NCBI RefSeq assembly: GCF_002423035.1
Contig: NZ_DIUM01000034.1
Coordinates: 15,970 to 67,691, forward strand
Length of the DNA stretch: 51,722 nucleotides
Reading direction: 5' to 3'
DNA from: Thiocapsa sp. UBA6158
Lineage (GTDB): Bacteria; Pseudomonadota; Gammaproteobacteria; Chromatiales; Chromatiaceae
In this document: positions 9,037 through 16,410 of the stretch, piece after piece
Numbering within the stretch: the stretch's first letter is position 1
Layout of the letters: every line of letters starts with the position of its first letter
Program-made: the position numbers and the translations under genes
The notes under the pieces: model-generated
The model's input: only the letters and a program-made list of their open reading frames with translations
What the model was told of the DNA's origin: nothing
The model's database searches: none

Positions 9037-9213
9037 ATGTCCCGACACAGGCTCTGGATCGCCAGTCCCGATTTCGTCCAGGACGAAGGCATCCTCCAGG
9101 CGTTGCAGCTCGCCGCGATCAGGGGTGTAGACAGGCCTAGTCTCCTGCCGATGAAGCCGGATCAATACCGAGTCTGGCTCGTCTCCTTCGCCCTGCTCAA
9201 GAAGCTGGATCAT
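9037..9213 (+). pseudogene. Cardiolipin synthase fragment
   Basis: About 56 codons read RHRLWIASPDFVQDEGILQA, then LQLAAIRGVD and LLPMKPDQYRVWLVSFALL. This matches the segment of ClsA-type cardiolipin synthases just after the first HKD domain. Neither HKD motif, nor any upstream or downstream part of the gene, remains. The fragment abuts the 3' end of the convergent phosphotransacetylase gene. It is unrelated in position to the intact PLD-like gene at 1911. Confidence 0.6.
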
Positions 9214-9219
9214 CCCAAT

Positions 9220-10167
9220 CTAAATCCTCCCCTCGATCGCTGCGGTCTCCTTGCGCCGGTGGGCCACCAACGCCGCGACGGCACAAGACGCGAGGCGGCT
9301 CTGGACCGAGTCGGCGCGACTGGTGAGCGTGATCGGTACGCGCGCGCCAAGGACGATGCCGGCGGAGTCTGCGTTCATCAGAAAGGCGAGGCTTTTGGCG
9401 AGCAGATTGCCGGCTTCCAGATCGGGCACGACCAGGATGTCGGCGTGCCCCGCAACGCGCCCTCCAATCCCTTTGATCCGTGCCGCCTCCGGGCTGATGG
9501 CGTTGTCGAGCGCGAGCGGTCCGTCGAGGATCCCGCCGGTGATCTGACCGCGGTCGGCCATCTTACAGAGGGCGGCGGCCTCCACGGTCGACTGGAGCTT
9601 GGGGTTGACCTTCTCCATCGCGGACAGGATGGCGACCTTGGGGGTCTCGATGCCAAGTGCGCGCGCGAGATCGATCGCGTTCTGAAGGATATCGACCTTC
9701 TCCTCCAGGGTCGGGAAGATGTTGATCGCCGCGTCCGTGATGAAGAGGACGTTCGTATGACCCGGCACGTCCATGACGAAGCAATGACTCAGACGCCGCG
9801 CGGTGCGCAGTCCGGTATCGCGCTTCACCACCGGGCCGAGCAGCTCGTCCGTACTGAGCGAACCTTTCATCAGCATCTCGGCACGACCCTCGCGCACCAG
9901 GGCAACGGCCTTCTCGGCGGAGGCGTGGCTGTGCTCGGCATCCACGATCTCGTAGGGCGAGAGGTCGATCCCCGCATCCGACGCGGCGGCGAGGATCTTC
10001 TTGCGTGGCCCGACCAGAATCGGCGTGATGATGCCCGCCTTCGCGGCATCGACGGCCCCGCCCAGCGCCGCGGCGTTGCAGGGATGGGCGAGCGCGGTCG
10101 GCGCCGGCGGAATCGTTTCGACGGAGAAGATCAGACGCTGGAAATTGGTGTGCGTAGCGGTGTTCAT
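9220..10167 (-). CDS. Phosphate acetyl/butyryltransferase family enzyme
   Basis: A 315-residue protein of the PTA_PTB fold, short form without the N-terminal DRTGG regulatory domain. The segments AAKAGIITPILVG, MLMKGSLSTDELL, LSHCFVMDVPG and ILDGPLALDNAIS are typical. The enzyme transfers an acyl group between CoA and phosphate; acetyl or butyryl cannot be told apart by eye. Start at 10167 (MNTATHTNFQ). It lies upstream of nothing on its strand but is codirectional with the flavoprotein gene at 10276-11622, 108 bases away. No acetate kinase is present in the window. Confidence 0.85.
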   Translation of the reverse strand: MNTATHTNFQRLIFSVETIPPAPTALAHPCNAAALGGAVDAAKAGIITPILVGPRKKILAAASDAGIDLSPYEIVDAEHSHASAEKAVALVREGRAEMLMKGSLSTDELLGPVVKRDTGLRTARRLSHCFVMDVPGHTNVLFITDAAINIFPTLEEKVDILQNAIDLARALGIETPKVAILSAMEKVNPKLQSTVEAAALCKMADRGQITGGILDGPLALDNAISPEAARIKGIGGRVAGHADILVVPDLEAGNLLAKSLAFLMNADSAGIVLGARVPITLTSRADSVQSRLASCAVAALVAHRRKETAAIEGRI

Positions 10168-10275
10168 GACGGCGGGCCCCTTGGACTTGAATCAGCTGGC
10201 GGAGGTTGGGTTCCGGAACCGCGCCGACGCGGGCGGTCACGGAGCCGGCCGACGCTGGCGCCGCCGGTCGCCTCC

Positions 10276-11622
10276 TCAGTCGAGCGCCTTGCTCAACTGC
10301 GACGCGGCAATCAGCAAGGGCGACCAAGAGGGACCGAACGGCGGCGCGTAAGCCAGGTCCATGTCGTAGATCTGCTCGGCGGTCATGCCGGCGTGGATCG
10401 CCGCCGCGGCGGTGTCGATCTTGTGCGCGGCCGCCTCGGGGCCGACCATGCAGCAGCCGAGCAGCTTGCGCGTCTTGCGATCGCCGATCAGCCAGACCGA
10501 GAGCTTGCCGCCGCCCGGATAGTAGCCGGCACGTGTCGCGCCGACGATCTCGGCGGTTGCCGTGTCGAATCCGGCCGCGTCGGCCTCCTCGCTCGACAGC
10601 CCGGTGCGTGCGACCTCGAGCCCGAAGAACTTGAACACGGCCGTGCCGAGCACAGGCGGCGCCGGGCGCTTCAGGCCGAAGACGTTGTCGCCGGCGAGCT
10701 TGCCGGCACGATTGGCACGCAGCGCGAGCGGAAACCAAACCGACTCCCCGGTGATGGCATGGAGCGCGTCGGCGCAGTCCCCGGCCGCATAGATGTGCTC
10801 GTCGGAGGTGCACAGATAGTCGTCCACCGCGATCGACCCGGCAGCCCCGAGCGCCAGCCCAGCCGCCGATGCCAGCTCGGACTCGGGTCGAACGCCGGTC
10901 GCGACCAGCACCAGATCGGCCTCGAGTGTGGCCTCGGAGGTCTCGACCGCGATGCCCGAGCCGCTTCGCTCGATCGCCTCGACCCGCGTGTCCAGCAGCA
11001 TCTCGACCCCGTGCGCCTTGGCCTCCTCGAGAACGCGCGCCCGCAGGGTCTCGGGCAGCCAGGGCAGGACCTCGGGCAGGGCCTCCACCACGGTCACCTC
11101 GGCGCCCATCTCCCGGAAGTTCTCGGTTGCTTCCAGCCCGATATAGCCGGCGCCGATGACCACCACACGCTTGGGCGGATGCGCCGCCATGGCCGCCTTG
11201 ATGGTCCGTCCGTCCTCGATTGTCTTGAGCGGATAGGCGCCCTGCCCCCGGAGGGTCTCGAGCCCCTTGATCGGCGGCGCCCAGACCCGCGCACCCGTGC
11301 AGATGATCAGCTTGTCGTAGCCGAGCACGAAATCGCCCTCGGTGTTGCGACCGCCGACCTCGCGCCGGCTCGGGTCGATCTTGCGCACCTCATGACCGAG
11401 ACGCACGTCGATCTTGCGCTCCTCGCGAAAACGCTGCGCGGAGATGACGAGCAGGTCGTCCATGTCCGTGTCCGGGGGAAGCTTGTAGGGCAGTCCGCAG
11501 GCGCCGTAGGAGACGTCCTGTGTCTTCTCCAGAACCAGGATCTCGGCGTCCGGACGGGTCCGTCTGGCTTGACTTGCCGCGCTCATGCCCGCGGCAACAC
11601 CGCCGATGATCACTACTCTCAT
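10276..11622 (-). CDS. CoA-disulfide-reductase/NADH-oxidase-type flavoprotein
   Basis: A 448-residue class III pyridine nucleotide-disulfide oxidoreductase. An N-terminal FAD Rossmann motif (VIIGGVAAGMSAA) is followed by the single redox Cys in SYGACGLPY (C42), then an NAD(P)-binding motif (VVVIGAGYIGLEA). A second FAD contact (IYAAGDCAD) and the dimerisation domain (LDLAYAPPFGPSW-like end) complete it. The family reduces CoA disulfide or polysulfide, or O2/H2O2, with NAD(P)H; which one is not decidable here. The start codon at 11622 faces the CoADR-rhodanese gene, with a 245-base divergent promoter region between them. Confidence 0.85.
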   Translation of the reverse strand: MRVVIIGGVAAGMSAASQARRTRPDAEILVLEKTQDVSYGACGLPYKLPPDTDMDDLLVISAQRFREERKIDVRLGHEVRKIDPSRREVGGRNTEGDFVLGYDKLIICTGARVWAPPIKGLETLRGQGAYPLKTIEDGRTIKAAMAAHPPKRVVVIGAGYIGLEATENFREMGAEVTVVEALPEVLPWLPETLRARVLEEAKAHGVEMLLDTRVEAIERSGSGIAVETSEATLEADLVLVATGVRPESELASAAGLALGAAGSIAVDDYLCTSDEHIYAAGDCADALHAITGESVWFPLALRANRAGKLAGDNVFGLKRPAPPVLGTAVFKFFGLEVARTGLSSEEADAAGFDTATAEIVGATRAGYYPGGGKLSVWLIGDRKTRKLLGCCMVGPEAAAHKIDTAAAAIHAGMTAEQIYDMDLAYAPPFGPSWSPLLIAASQLSKALD

Positions 11623-11867
11623 ACTCGCTCCTCGACGCCGCTCGGTTCTGTTCGGTTGCCGCGCCGATGGTAGCGACCGAGCGGACGACCGACAAGGTCA
11701 TGGTGTCCCCGGGGGCGCCCGGACTGCCCTGCGGCCGAAACAAACCATCGCTTGCGAGCGACCGGCGCTCGATCCGTGTTTCCGGTAAGATCCATCCGTC
11801 GACATCGACATGATTTCATCTTGAATAAATAGACTTTTTGCATGAACCACGACAGGAGAACCCAGCG

Positions 11868-13610
11868 GTGACAACCAGGACACAGGCGCACGACTCCCCG
11901 AGAATCCTAATCGTCGGCGGTGTGGCGGGCGGCGCATCGGCAGCCGCGCGGGCCCGTCGAGTCAACGAGCGTGCCCGAATCGTCATGTTCGAGCGCGACC
12001 CCTACGTGTCCTTCGCCAACTGCGGTCTACCCTATTTCATCGGCGGCGAGATCGCCGATCGCGCACAACTCCTGGTCGCGACGCCGGAGCTGTTTCGCGA
12101 TCGGTTTCTGATCGACGCACGCATCCGCCACGAGGTGATCGCCATCCACCGAGAGACCAAGCGGGTGCTGGTGAAGAATCTCGACACCGGCGAACAGTAC
12201 GGGGAGGGCTACGACAAACTCATCCTCTCGCCCGGTGCCGCACCGATCGTGCCGCCGATCCCGGGTGCGACGGCACGAGGTGTCTTCAGCCTGCGCAACC
12301 TCGGGGACATGGACCGGATCATCGCCGGGATGGAACACGCGAAAGAGGCCGTCGTGGTCGGTGCGGGCTACATCGGTCTGGAGGTCGCGGAGCAGTTCGT
12401 CCATCGGGGTCTGAAGGTCACGGTCGTGGAGCTGCAGAACCAGGTCATGCCCTTCTTCGATCCTGAGATCGCCGAGCCGCTCCACCGCGAGAGCGAGCGC
12501 CACGGGGTGCGACTCGAGCTCGGCCGCGGTGTCGCCGCGATCGAGGAGGCCGACGGGGCCGTGACCGGCGTGACCCTCGCCGACGGGACACGCCTGGCCG
12601 CGGACCTGGTGCTGATGAGTGTCGGCGTGCGCCCGAACGTGGCACTCGCGGTGGATGCCGGCCTGACCATCGGGTCCAGCGGCGGCATCGCTACCGACGC
12701 CTACATGCGCACCTCGGATCCGGACATCTATGCGGTCGGGGATGCCGCCGAATACGCCTTCGGTCCGACCGGGGAGCGCATGCGTGTCCCGCTGGCCGGC
12801 ATCGCCAATCGCACCGGTCGGCTGGCCGGCGAGCATGCCGCAACGGGGACCTCCCGCCCGGCTCCGGCGGCCTGGAGCACCTCGGTCGTGCGCGTCTTCG
12901 GCTACGCCGCGGGGATCGCGGGTCTGTCGCTGCACGCGGCACGGAGGGCCGGATTCGATGCGCGCGCGGTCCACATCGTTTCCTACCACCACGCGAGCTA
13001 CTATCCCGGGGCGGCGCCGATCGGCATCAAGCTGGTCTACGAGACGGGCACGGGACGCGTGCTCGGCGCGCAGGTCGTCGGCGCCGCGGGTGTGGACAAG
13101 CGGCTCGACGTCGTCGCGACCCTGATTCACTTCAAGGGCACGATCGAGGATCTCGGGGCGCTGGATCTCGCCTACGCACCGCCCTTCGGCTCGGCCAAGG
13201 ATCCGCTGCACATGGCCGCCTTCGTCGCACAGAACGATCTCGACGGGCTCGCACCGCTGATCCAGCCGGACGCGGATCTCTCCGCCTTCCAGGTCGTGGA
13301 TGTCCGGGAGGCGGCGGAGCTCGAAGAGTTACCCCTGTGCGACGCACCCCACGCCAAACACATCCGGCTCGACGATCTGCGCGACCGTCTCGGCGAACTC
13401 GACCCCGCCCTGCCCACGGTGGTCTCCTGCCGCGGCGGGCAGCGCGCCTATGCCGCCGTGCGCATCCTGGCGCAGCACGGATTCTCTGAGGTCTACAATC
13501 TCTCCGGCGCGGCGGCGATGCGGGATTTTGCGCTAAACCGTCTCTCCGGTGCCGAGCCCGCAACGCATGTCGAGCTGCCGCGTCCCGAACACCTGGTCGA
13601 CCAGCCCTGA
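11868..13610 (+). CDS. CoA-disulfide reductase fused to rhodanese
   Basis: About 580 residues. FAD motif ILIVGGVAGGASAAARA, redox Cys in SFANCGLPY (C52), NAD motif VVVGAGYIGLEVAEQF, dimerisation domain, then a C-terminal rhodanese domain with active-site loop SCRGGQRA (C521). This is the CoADR-Rhd/Npsr architecture, which reduces CoA per- or polysulfides with NAD(P)H and handles sulfane sulfur in the cytoplasm. I start at GTG 11868 because AGGAGA lies 8-9 bases upstream; an ATG at 11838 would place the ribosome site inside the gene. It is divergent from the rhodanese-less paralogue. It fits a sulfur-metabolising host. Confidence 0.88.
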   Translation: MTTRTQAHDSPRILIVGGVAGGASAAARARRVNERARIVMFERDPYVSFANCGLPYFIGGEIADRAQLLVATPELFRDRFLIDARIRHEVIAIHRETKRVLVKNLDTGEQYGEGYDKLILSPGAAPIVPPIPGATARGVFSLRNLGDMDRIIAGMEHAKEAVVVGAGYIGLEVAEQFVHRGLKVTVVELQNQVMPFFDPEIAEPLHRESERHGVRLELGRGVAAIEEADGAVTGVTLADGTRLAADLVLMSVGVRPNVALAVDAGLTIGSSGGIATDAYMRTSDPDIYAVGDAAEYAFGPTGERMRVPLAGIANRTGRLAGEHAATGTSRPAPAAWSTSVVRVFGYAAGIAGLSLHAARRAGFDARAVHIVSYHHASYYPGAAPIGIKLVYETGTGRVLGAQVVGAAGVDKRLDVVATLIHFKGTIEDLGALDLAYAPPFGSAKDPLHMAAFVAQNDLDGLAPLIQPDADLSAFQVVDVREAAELEELPLCDAPHAKHIRLDDLRDRLGELDPALPTVVSCRGGQRAYAAVRILAQHGFSEVYNLSGAAAMRDFALNRLSGAEPATHVELPRPEHLVDQP

Positions 13611-13713
13611 CCGGGCGGCTTGCCGGATCCTCCGATCCTTCTATCGTTCGTCCCTCACTCTCCTGGACCGGCGTAACAGCCGATGCAGGCCATCACGACC
13701 GGAGAGACCACGC

Positions 13714-14122
13714 ATGCTCCATCTCGATCTTCCGACGACCGACGAGCTCGCCGACCCGGCGACCCGGCGCCACGACATCGCGGTGTCCATCATCCTGCCA
13801 CCACGCCGATCAGCACCGAAACGGATGCGGATCGCATCCTGCTCAAGAATCTGACCAAGGAGGCGCTGAGTCAGTTGGAGGCGACAGGAGCAAACAAACG
13901 GCGCATCAACGACCTGATCGAGGAGCTGGACGATCTCGTCGAGGACGACGAGCTCCGGCGCTTCCAAGCGCATGGCCTGGTCGTCTTCGCGACGCCGTAC
14001 AATCTGCGCACCTTGACGAGATCGCACGCCGTGTGATCCTGTCCGACGGCGAGGTGTCGAGCGTGTGCGCGCAGGATATCCCGGAAGGCACGGCGCTCGC
14101 GGCGATCCCGCGGTACGCCCTC
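13714..14122 (+). pseudogene. baeRF-like (release-factor-fold) protein, deleted and frameshifted
   Basis: A real start (ATG 13714 with GGAG upstream) opens MLHLDLPTTDELADPATRRH. Near 13800 a one-base loss in CTGCCACCACG shifts the frame into TTPISTETDADRILLKNLTK and on to HGLVVFATPYNLRT (to about 14011). The sequence then jumps to a family C-terminus, LDEIARRVILSDGEVSSV followed by AQDIPEGTALAAIPRYAL, in a third frame. Roughly the middle two thirds of a normal protein of about 350-380 residues is missing. The bacterial archaeo-eukaryotic release factor family assignment rests on the N-terminal and C-terminal ends only. Confidence 0.6.
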
Positions 14123-14206
14123 TGCGAGCGACAGCGGCCGGGTTTGAGCCGCCTGCCTCCTGCCGCCAGATCAGCCGAATCGAAGCCGGTGGCTGGGCGC
14201 CGAGAG

Positions 14207-14227
14207 CCGGCGGCCGGCGGCCGGCGG
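14207..14227 (+). repeat. Three tandem CCGGCGG heptamers
   Basis: CCGGCGG is repeated three times without interruption, directly next to the 3' end of the convergent stress-protein gene. It is preceded by looser GCCGGTGG/GCCGAGA units. A comparable heptamer run follows the SHOCT gene at 40210. Confidence 0.7.
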
Positions 14228-14228
14228 T

Positions 14229-14666
14229 TCAGCTCACCACCGTGACCGGCCGATGCGCCGTGCGGATCACCGCATCCGACACACTGCCGATGATCAGCTT
14301 CTGTACCTTACCGAGACCCCTGCGGCCCATCACGATCAAGGCGTCGGTGGCCTCCGCGGCGGCGACGATCTTCTCGCGCGGCTCGCCCCAGACGCTCTTC
14401 TCTTCGATCGTCAGATCGTCCGCATTGCCGATCGCCTCCCGTGCCTTGCCGAAGGCGATGTTGGCCGCTTCATGACTGATCGCGTCGATCTCCGTGCGCG
14501 GGCGATGCGCCATGCCCAAGAGCTCGTTGCTGGTCGGGGAGAACACGTGCAGCAGCTGAATCGGGGAGTCCGTGGCACGCGCCAGATCGGCGGCGAACAC
14601 GGCAGCGCGACCGGCACCCTCCGAACCATCCACCGGAACGATGATGAGGTTGTAGTGTGAAACCAT
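14229..14666 (-). CDS. Universal stress protein, UspA family
   Basis: A 145-residue single-domain Usp. It starts YNLIIVPVDGSEGAGRAA and ends with the nucleotide-binding signature GRRGLGKVQKLIIGSVSDAV followed by HRPVTVV. The G-2x-G-9x-G(S) pattern marks the ATP-binding subgroup. It is cytoplasmic and involved in stress or energy-limitation responses by family. Start at 14666, with AGGAGGT just upstream on the minus strand. It is divergent from hdeD-like 14871, so the roughly 200 bases between them hold both promoters. Confidence 0.92.
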   Translation of the reverse strand: MVSHYNLIIVPVDGSEGAGRAAVFAADLARATDSPIQLLHVFSPTSNELLGMAHRPRTEIDAISHEAANIAFGKAREAIGNADDLTIEEKSVWGEPREKIVAAAEATDALIVMGRRGLGKVQKLIIGSVSDAVIRTAHRPVTVVS

Positions 14667-14870
14667 GTGGGTAGAACCTCCTTTGCACTTGAGAATCGAG
14701 CTGGCTGCAACGTCCGGATCGAACAGGCGTCACTGAAATCGGAATAGGCCGACAGGGCGGACCGGCGTATGCTCTCGCGGCGGCTCCGGACCCGCCGTTA
14801 CCGCGATCCGAGCCCTTCACCGGCTTCGACACAGCCTACCGGACCAAGTGCCATTATTAGGAGATCACGC

Positions 14871-15452
14871 ATGGCGAACGACCAGAATATGCCCGTCTCG
14901 CAGCACCCCCTGTTCGGCGATCTGAGCCGCAATTGGGGATGGCTTCTCGCATTCGGTATCCTCTCCATCATCCTCGGCACGGTCGGCATGGGGATGACGT
15001 TCGGCCTCACGCTCGTCAGCGTCGTGTTCTTCGGGGCACTGCTGATCGTCGGCGGAACCCTTCAGCTCGTCGATGCCTTCAAATGCCAAGGTTGGAAGGG
15101 TGCACTCTGGCACATCTTGATCGCCCTGCTCTACATCGCGGGCGGATTGCTGATCGTCGTCGATCCGGGTCTTGCCTCCGAAACCCTCACGTTGGCGCTG
15201 GCCGGAGTACTCATCGCCGTCGGCGTGTCGCGTGCCATCATGGCCCTACAACATCGGGGACAGAGCGGCTGGGGCTGGCTGGTGCTGTCGGGCCTGATCT
15301 CGATCGCGCTCGGCGCCATGATCATCGCAAAGTGGCCGATGTCCGGCATGTGGGTCATCGGCCTTTTTGTCGCCATCGAGCTGATCTTCAACGGCTGGGC
15401 CTATCTGTTCGTCGCGCTCGCCGCGCGTCGCGCCGGGCAGCTCGCACGCTAG
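14871..15452 (+). CDS. HdeD-family membrane protein (DUF308)
   Basis: A 193-residue integral membrane protein with six hydrophobic segments in three pairs. GWLLAFGILSIILGTVGM near the N-terminus and GGLLIVVDPGLASETLTL in the middle are characteristic of HdeD/DUF308. Enterobacterial HdeD contributes to acid resistance; the function elsewhere is unclear. The start at 14871 follows TTAGGAGATC, a good ribosome site, so the longer frame from 14769 is rejected. The stop codon overlaps the convergent stop codon of the next gene by three bases (CTAG). Confidence 0.87.
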   Translation: MANDQNMPVSQHPLFGDLSRNWGWLLAFGILSIILGTVGMGMTFGLTLVSVVFFGALLIVGGTLQLVDAFKCQGWKGALWHILIALLYIAGGLLIVVDPGLASETLTLALAGVLIAVGVSRAIMALQHRGQSGWGWLVLSGLISIALGAMIIAKWPMSGMWVIGLFVAIELIFNGWAYLFVALAARRAGQLAR

Positions 15453-16234
15453 CGCGCCCAACCCTGCGGCGGCGGATAGCCGTTCGCCGGCGCCGCGGGG
15501 CGTTCGTACCCGGGCACCGGATAGGCTTGATAGGGGCCGGGAGCGTACCGGGACGGTGCGCCGGGGAACTGCCGATACACCGTGGGAGGCGCCTGATGGT
15601 GCGGATACACCGGGGCGTAACCTTGCACGGGCATCGGCATGTAGCCCGGCGCAACCGGCGGCGCGGGGGGCGGTGTCTCGGCGGTCACGGCGGGGCCGGT
15701 CGTCCGAAGCTCCTCGGACGGCATCGACGACTCGGACGGCGCTGCAACCGCCCCGACCGCCTCGCTCGATCCGGGCAGTGTCTCGATCGGATCCGCGGAG
15801 ACGGCGGCCCGGGCTTCGGCCTGATCCGTAGAGAGGTCGGGCGGCAGCTCGGTCGACGCATCCGACGCCGCAGCCACATCGGTCGACCCCGCATCGGACG
15901 CAGACGCTTCGGCGATGCCGCCATCGGCGGAGGACTCGACCGGTGTCGACTCGCCAGCCGGCGCTTCAGTCGAAGCGAACGCGGTCTCGGCAGCGGGCGC
16001 GGCAACAACAGGCTCGGCGAGGGTCACCCGCCCGACCGGCGCGATCCGGTCCGCGACCAGAGGATCGGCCGCAACAGCCTGGTCCGGCGAGCCCGCGAAA
16101 TAGAAGTCGACGAGGTACACATAGAGCGACCCCATCAGCGTCGCCACCACGACCGAGACGACGAAGAGCCGTTCGTAATTCACCCGCCCCAATCTCTTAA
16201 ACAGTCCTTCAAGCCGCCCAACGATCGCTTGCAT
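15449..16234 (-). CDS. Membrane-anchored Pro/Ala-rich protein, unknown function
   Basis: About 261 residues from MQAIVGRLEGLFKRLGRVNY. One transmembrane helix lies at about residues 25-45 (LFVVSVVVATLMGSLYVYLV). A long Ala/Glu/Ser-rich low-complexity stretch follows, then a Pro/Tyr-rich tail (repeated YxPxP, PGYMPMPVQGYAPVYP). The layout suggests a short cytoplasmic N-terminus, a single anchor and an extended periplasmic linker. No family is recognised. I choose M at 16234 over the frame start at 16276 because it begins the amphipathic region leading into the helix. The residue composition makes homology by eye unreliable. Confidence 0.65.
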   Translation of the reverse strand: MQAIVGRLEGLFKRLGRVNYERLFVVSVVVATLMGSLYVYLVDFYFAGSPDQAVAADPLVADRIAPVGRVTLAEPVVAAPAAETAFASTEAPAGESTPVESSADGGIAEASASDAGSTDVAAASDASTELPPDLSTDQAEARAAVSADPIETLPGSSEAVGAVAAPSESSMPSEELRTTGPAVTAETPPPAPPVAPGYMPMPVQGYAPVYPHHQAPPTVYRQFPGAPSRYAPGPYQAYPVPGYERPAAPANGYPPPQGWAR

Positions 16235-16410
16235 CGACAACGTCCTCAATCGCGATTCTTGATGCCCCGCCACCATCGAGGCGCACGGGGACCGACCAGG
16301 CTGGGAGGATAACCGAAAGCCGCGTCCGGTTGGCGATCCATCCTGCTCTCCGCGCCATGTGAGGGTATGATGACCGGCTTCTTAGACGTCGATCCTTGGT
16401 CATTCGCCTC

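Noticed and set aside
9037..11673. 878-residue open frame on the plus strand
   Set aside because: After its first 56 codons (cardiolipin synthase relic) it runs antisense to the phosphotransacetylase and flavoprotein genes; the sequence is Arg/Gly/Asp-rich shadow translation typical of high-GC DNA.
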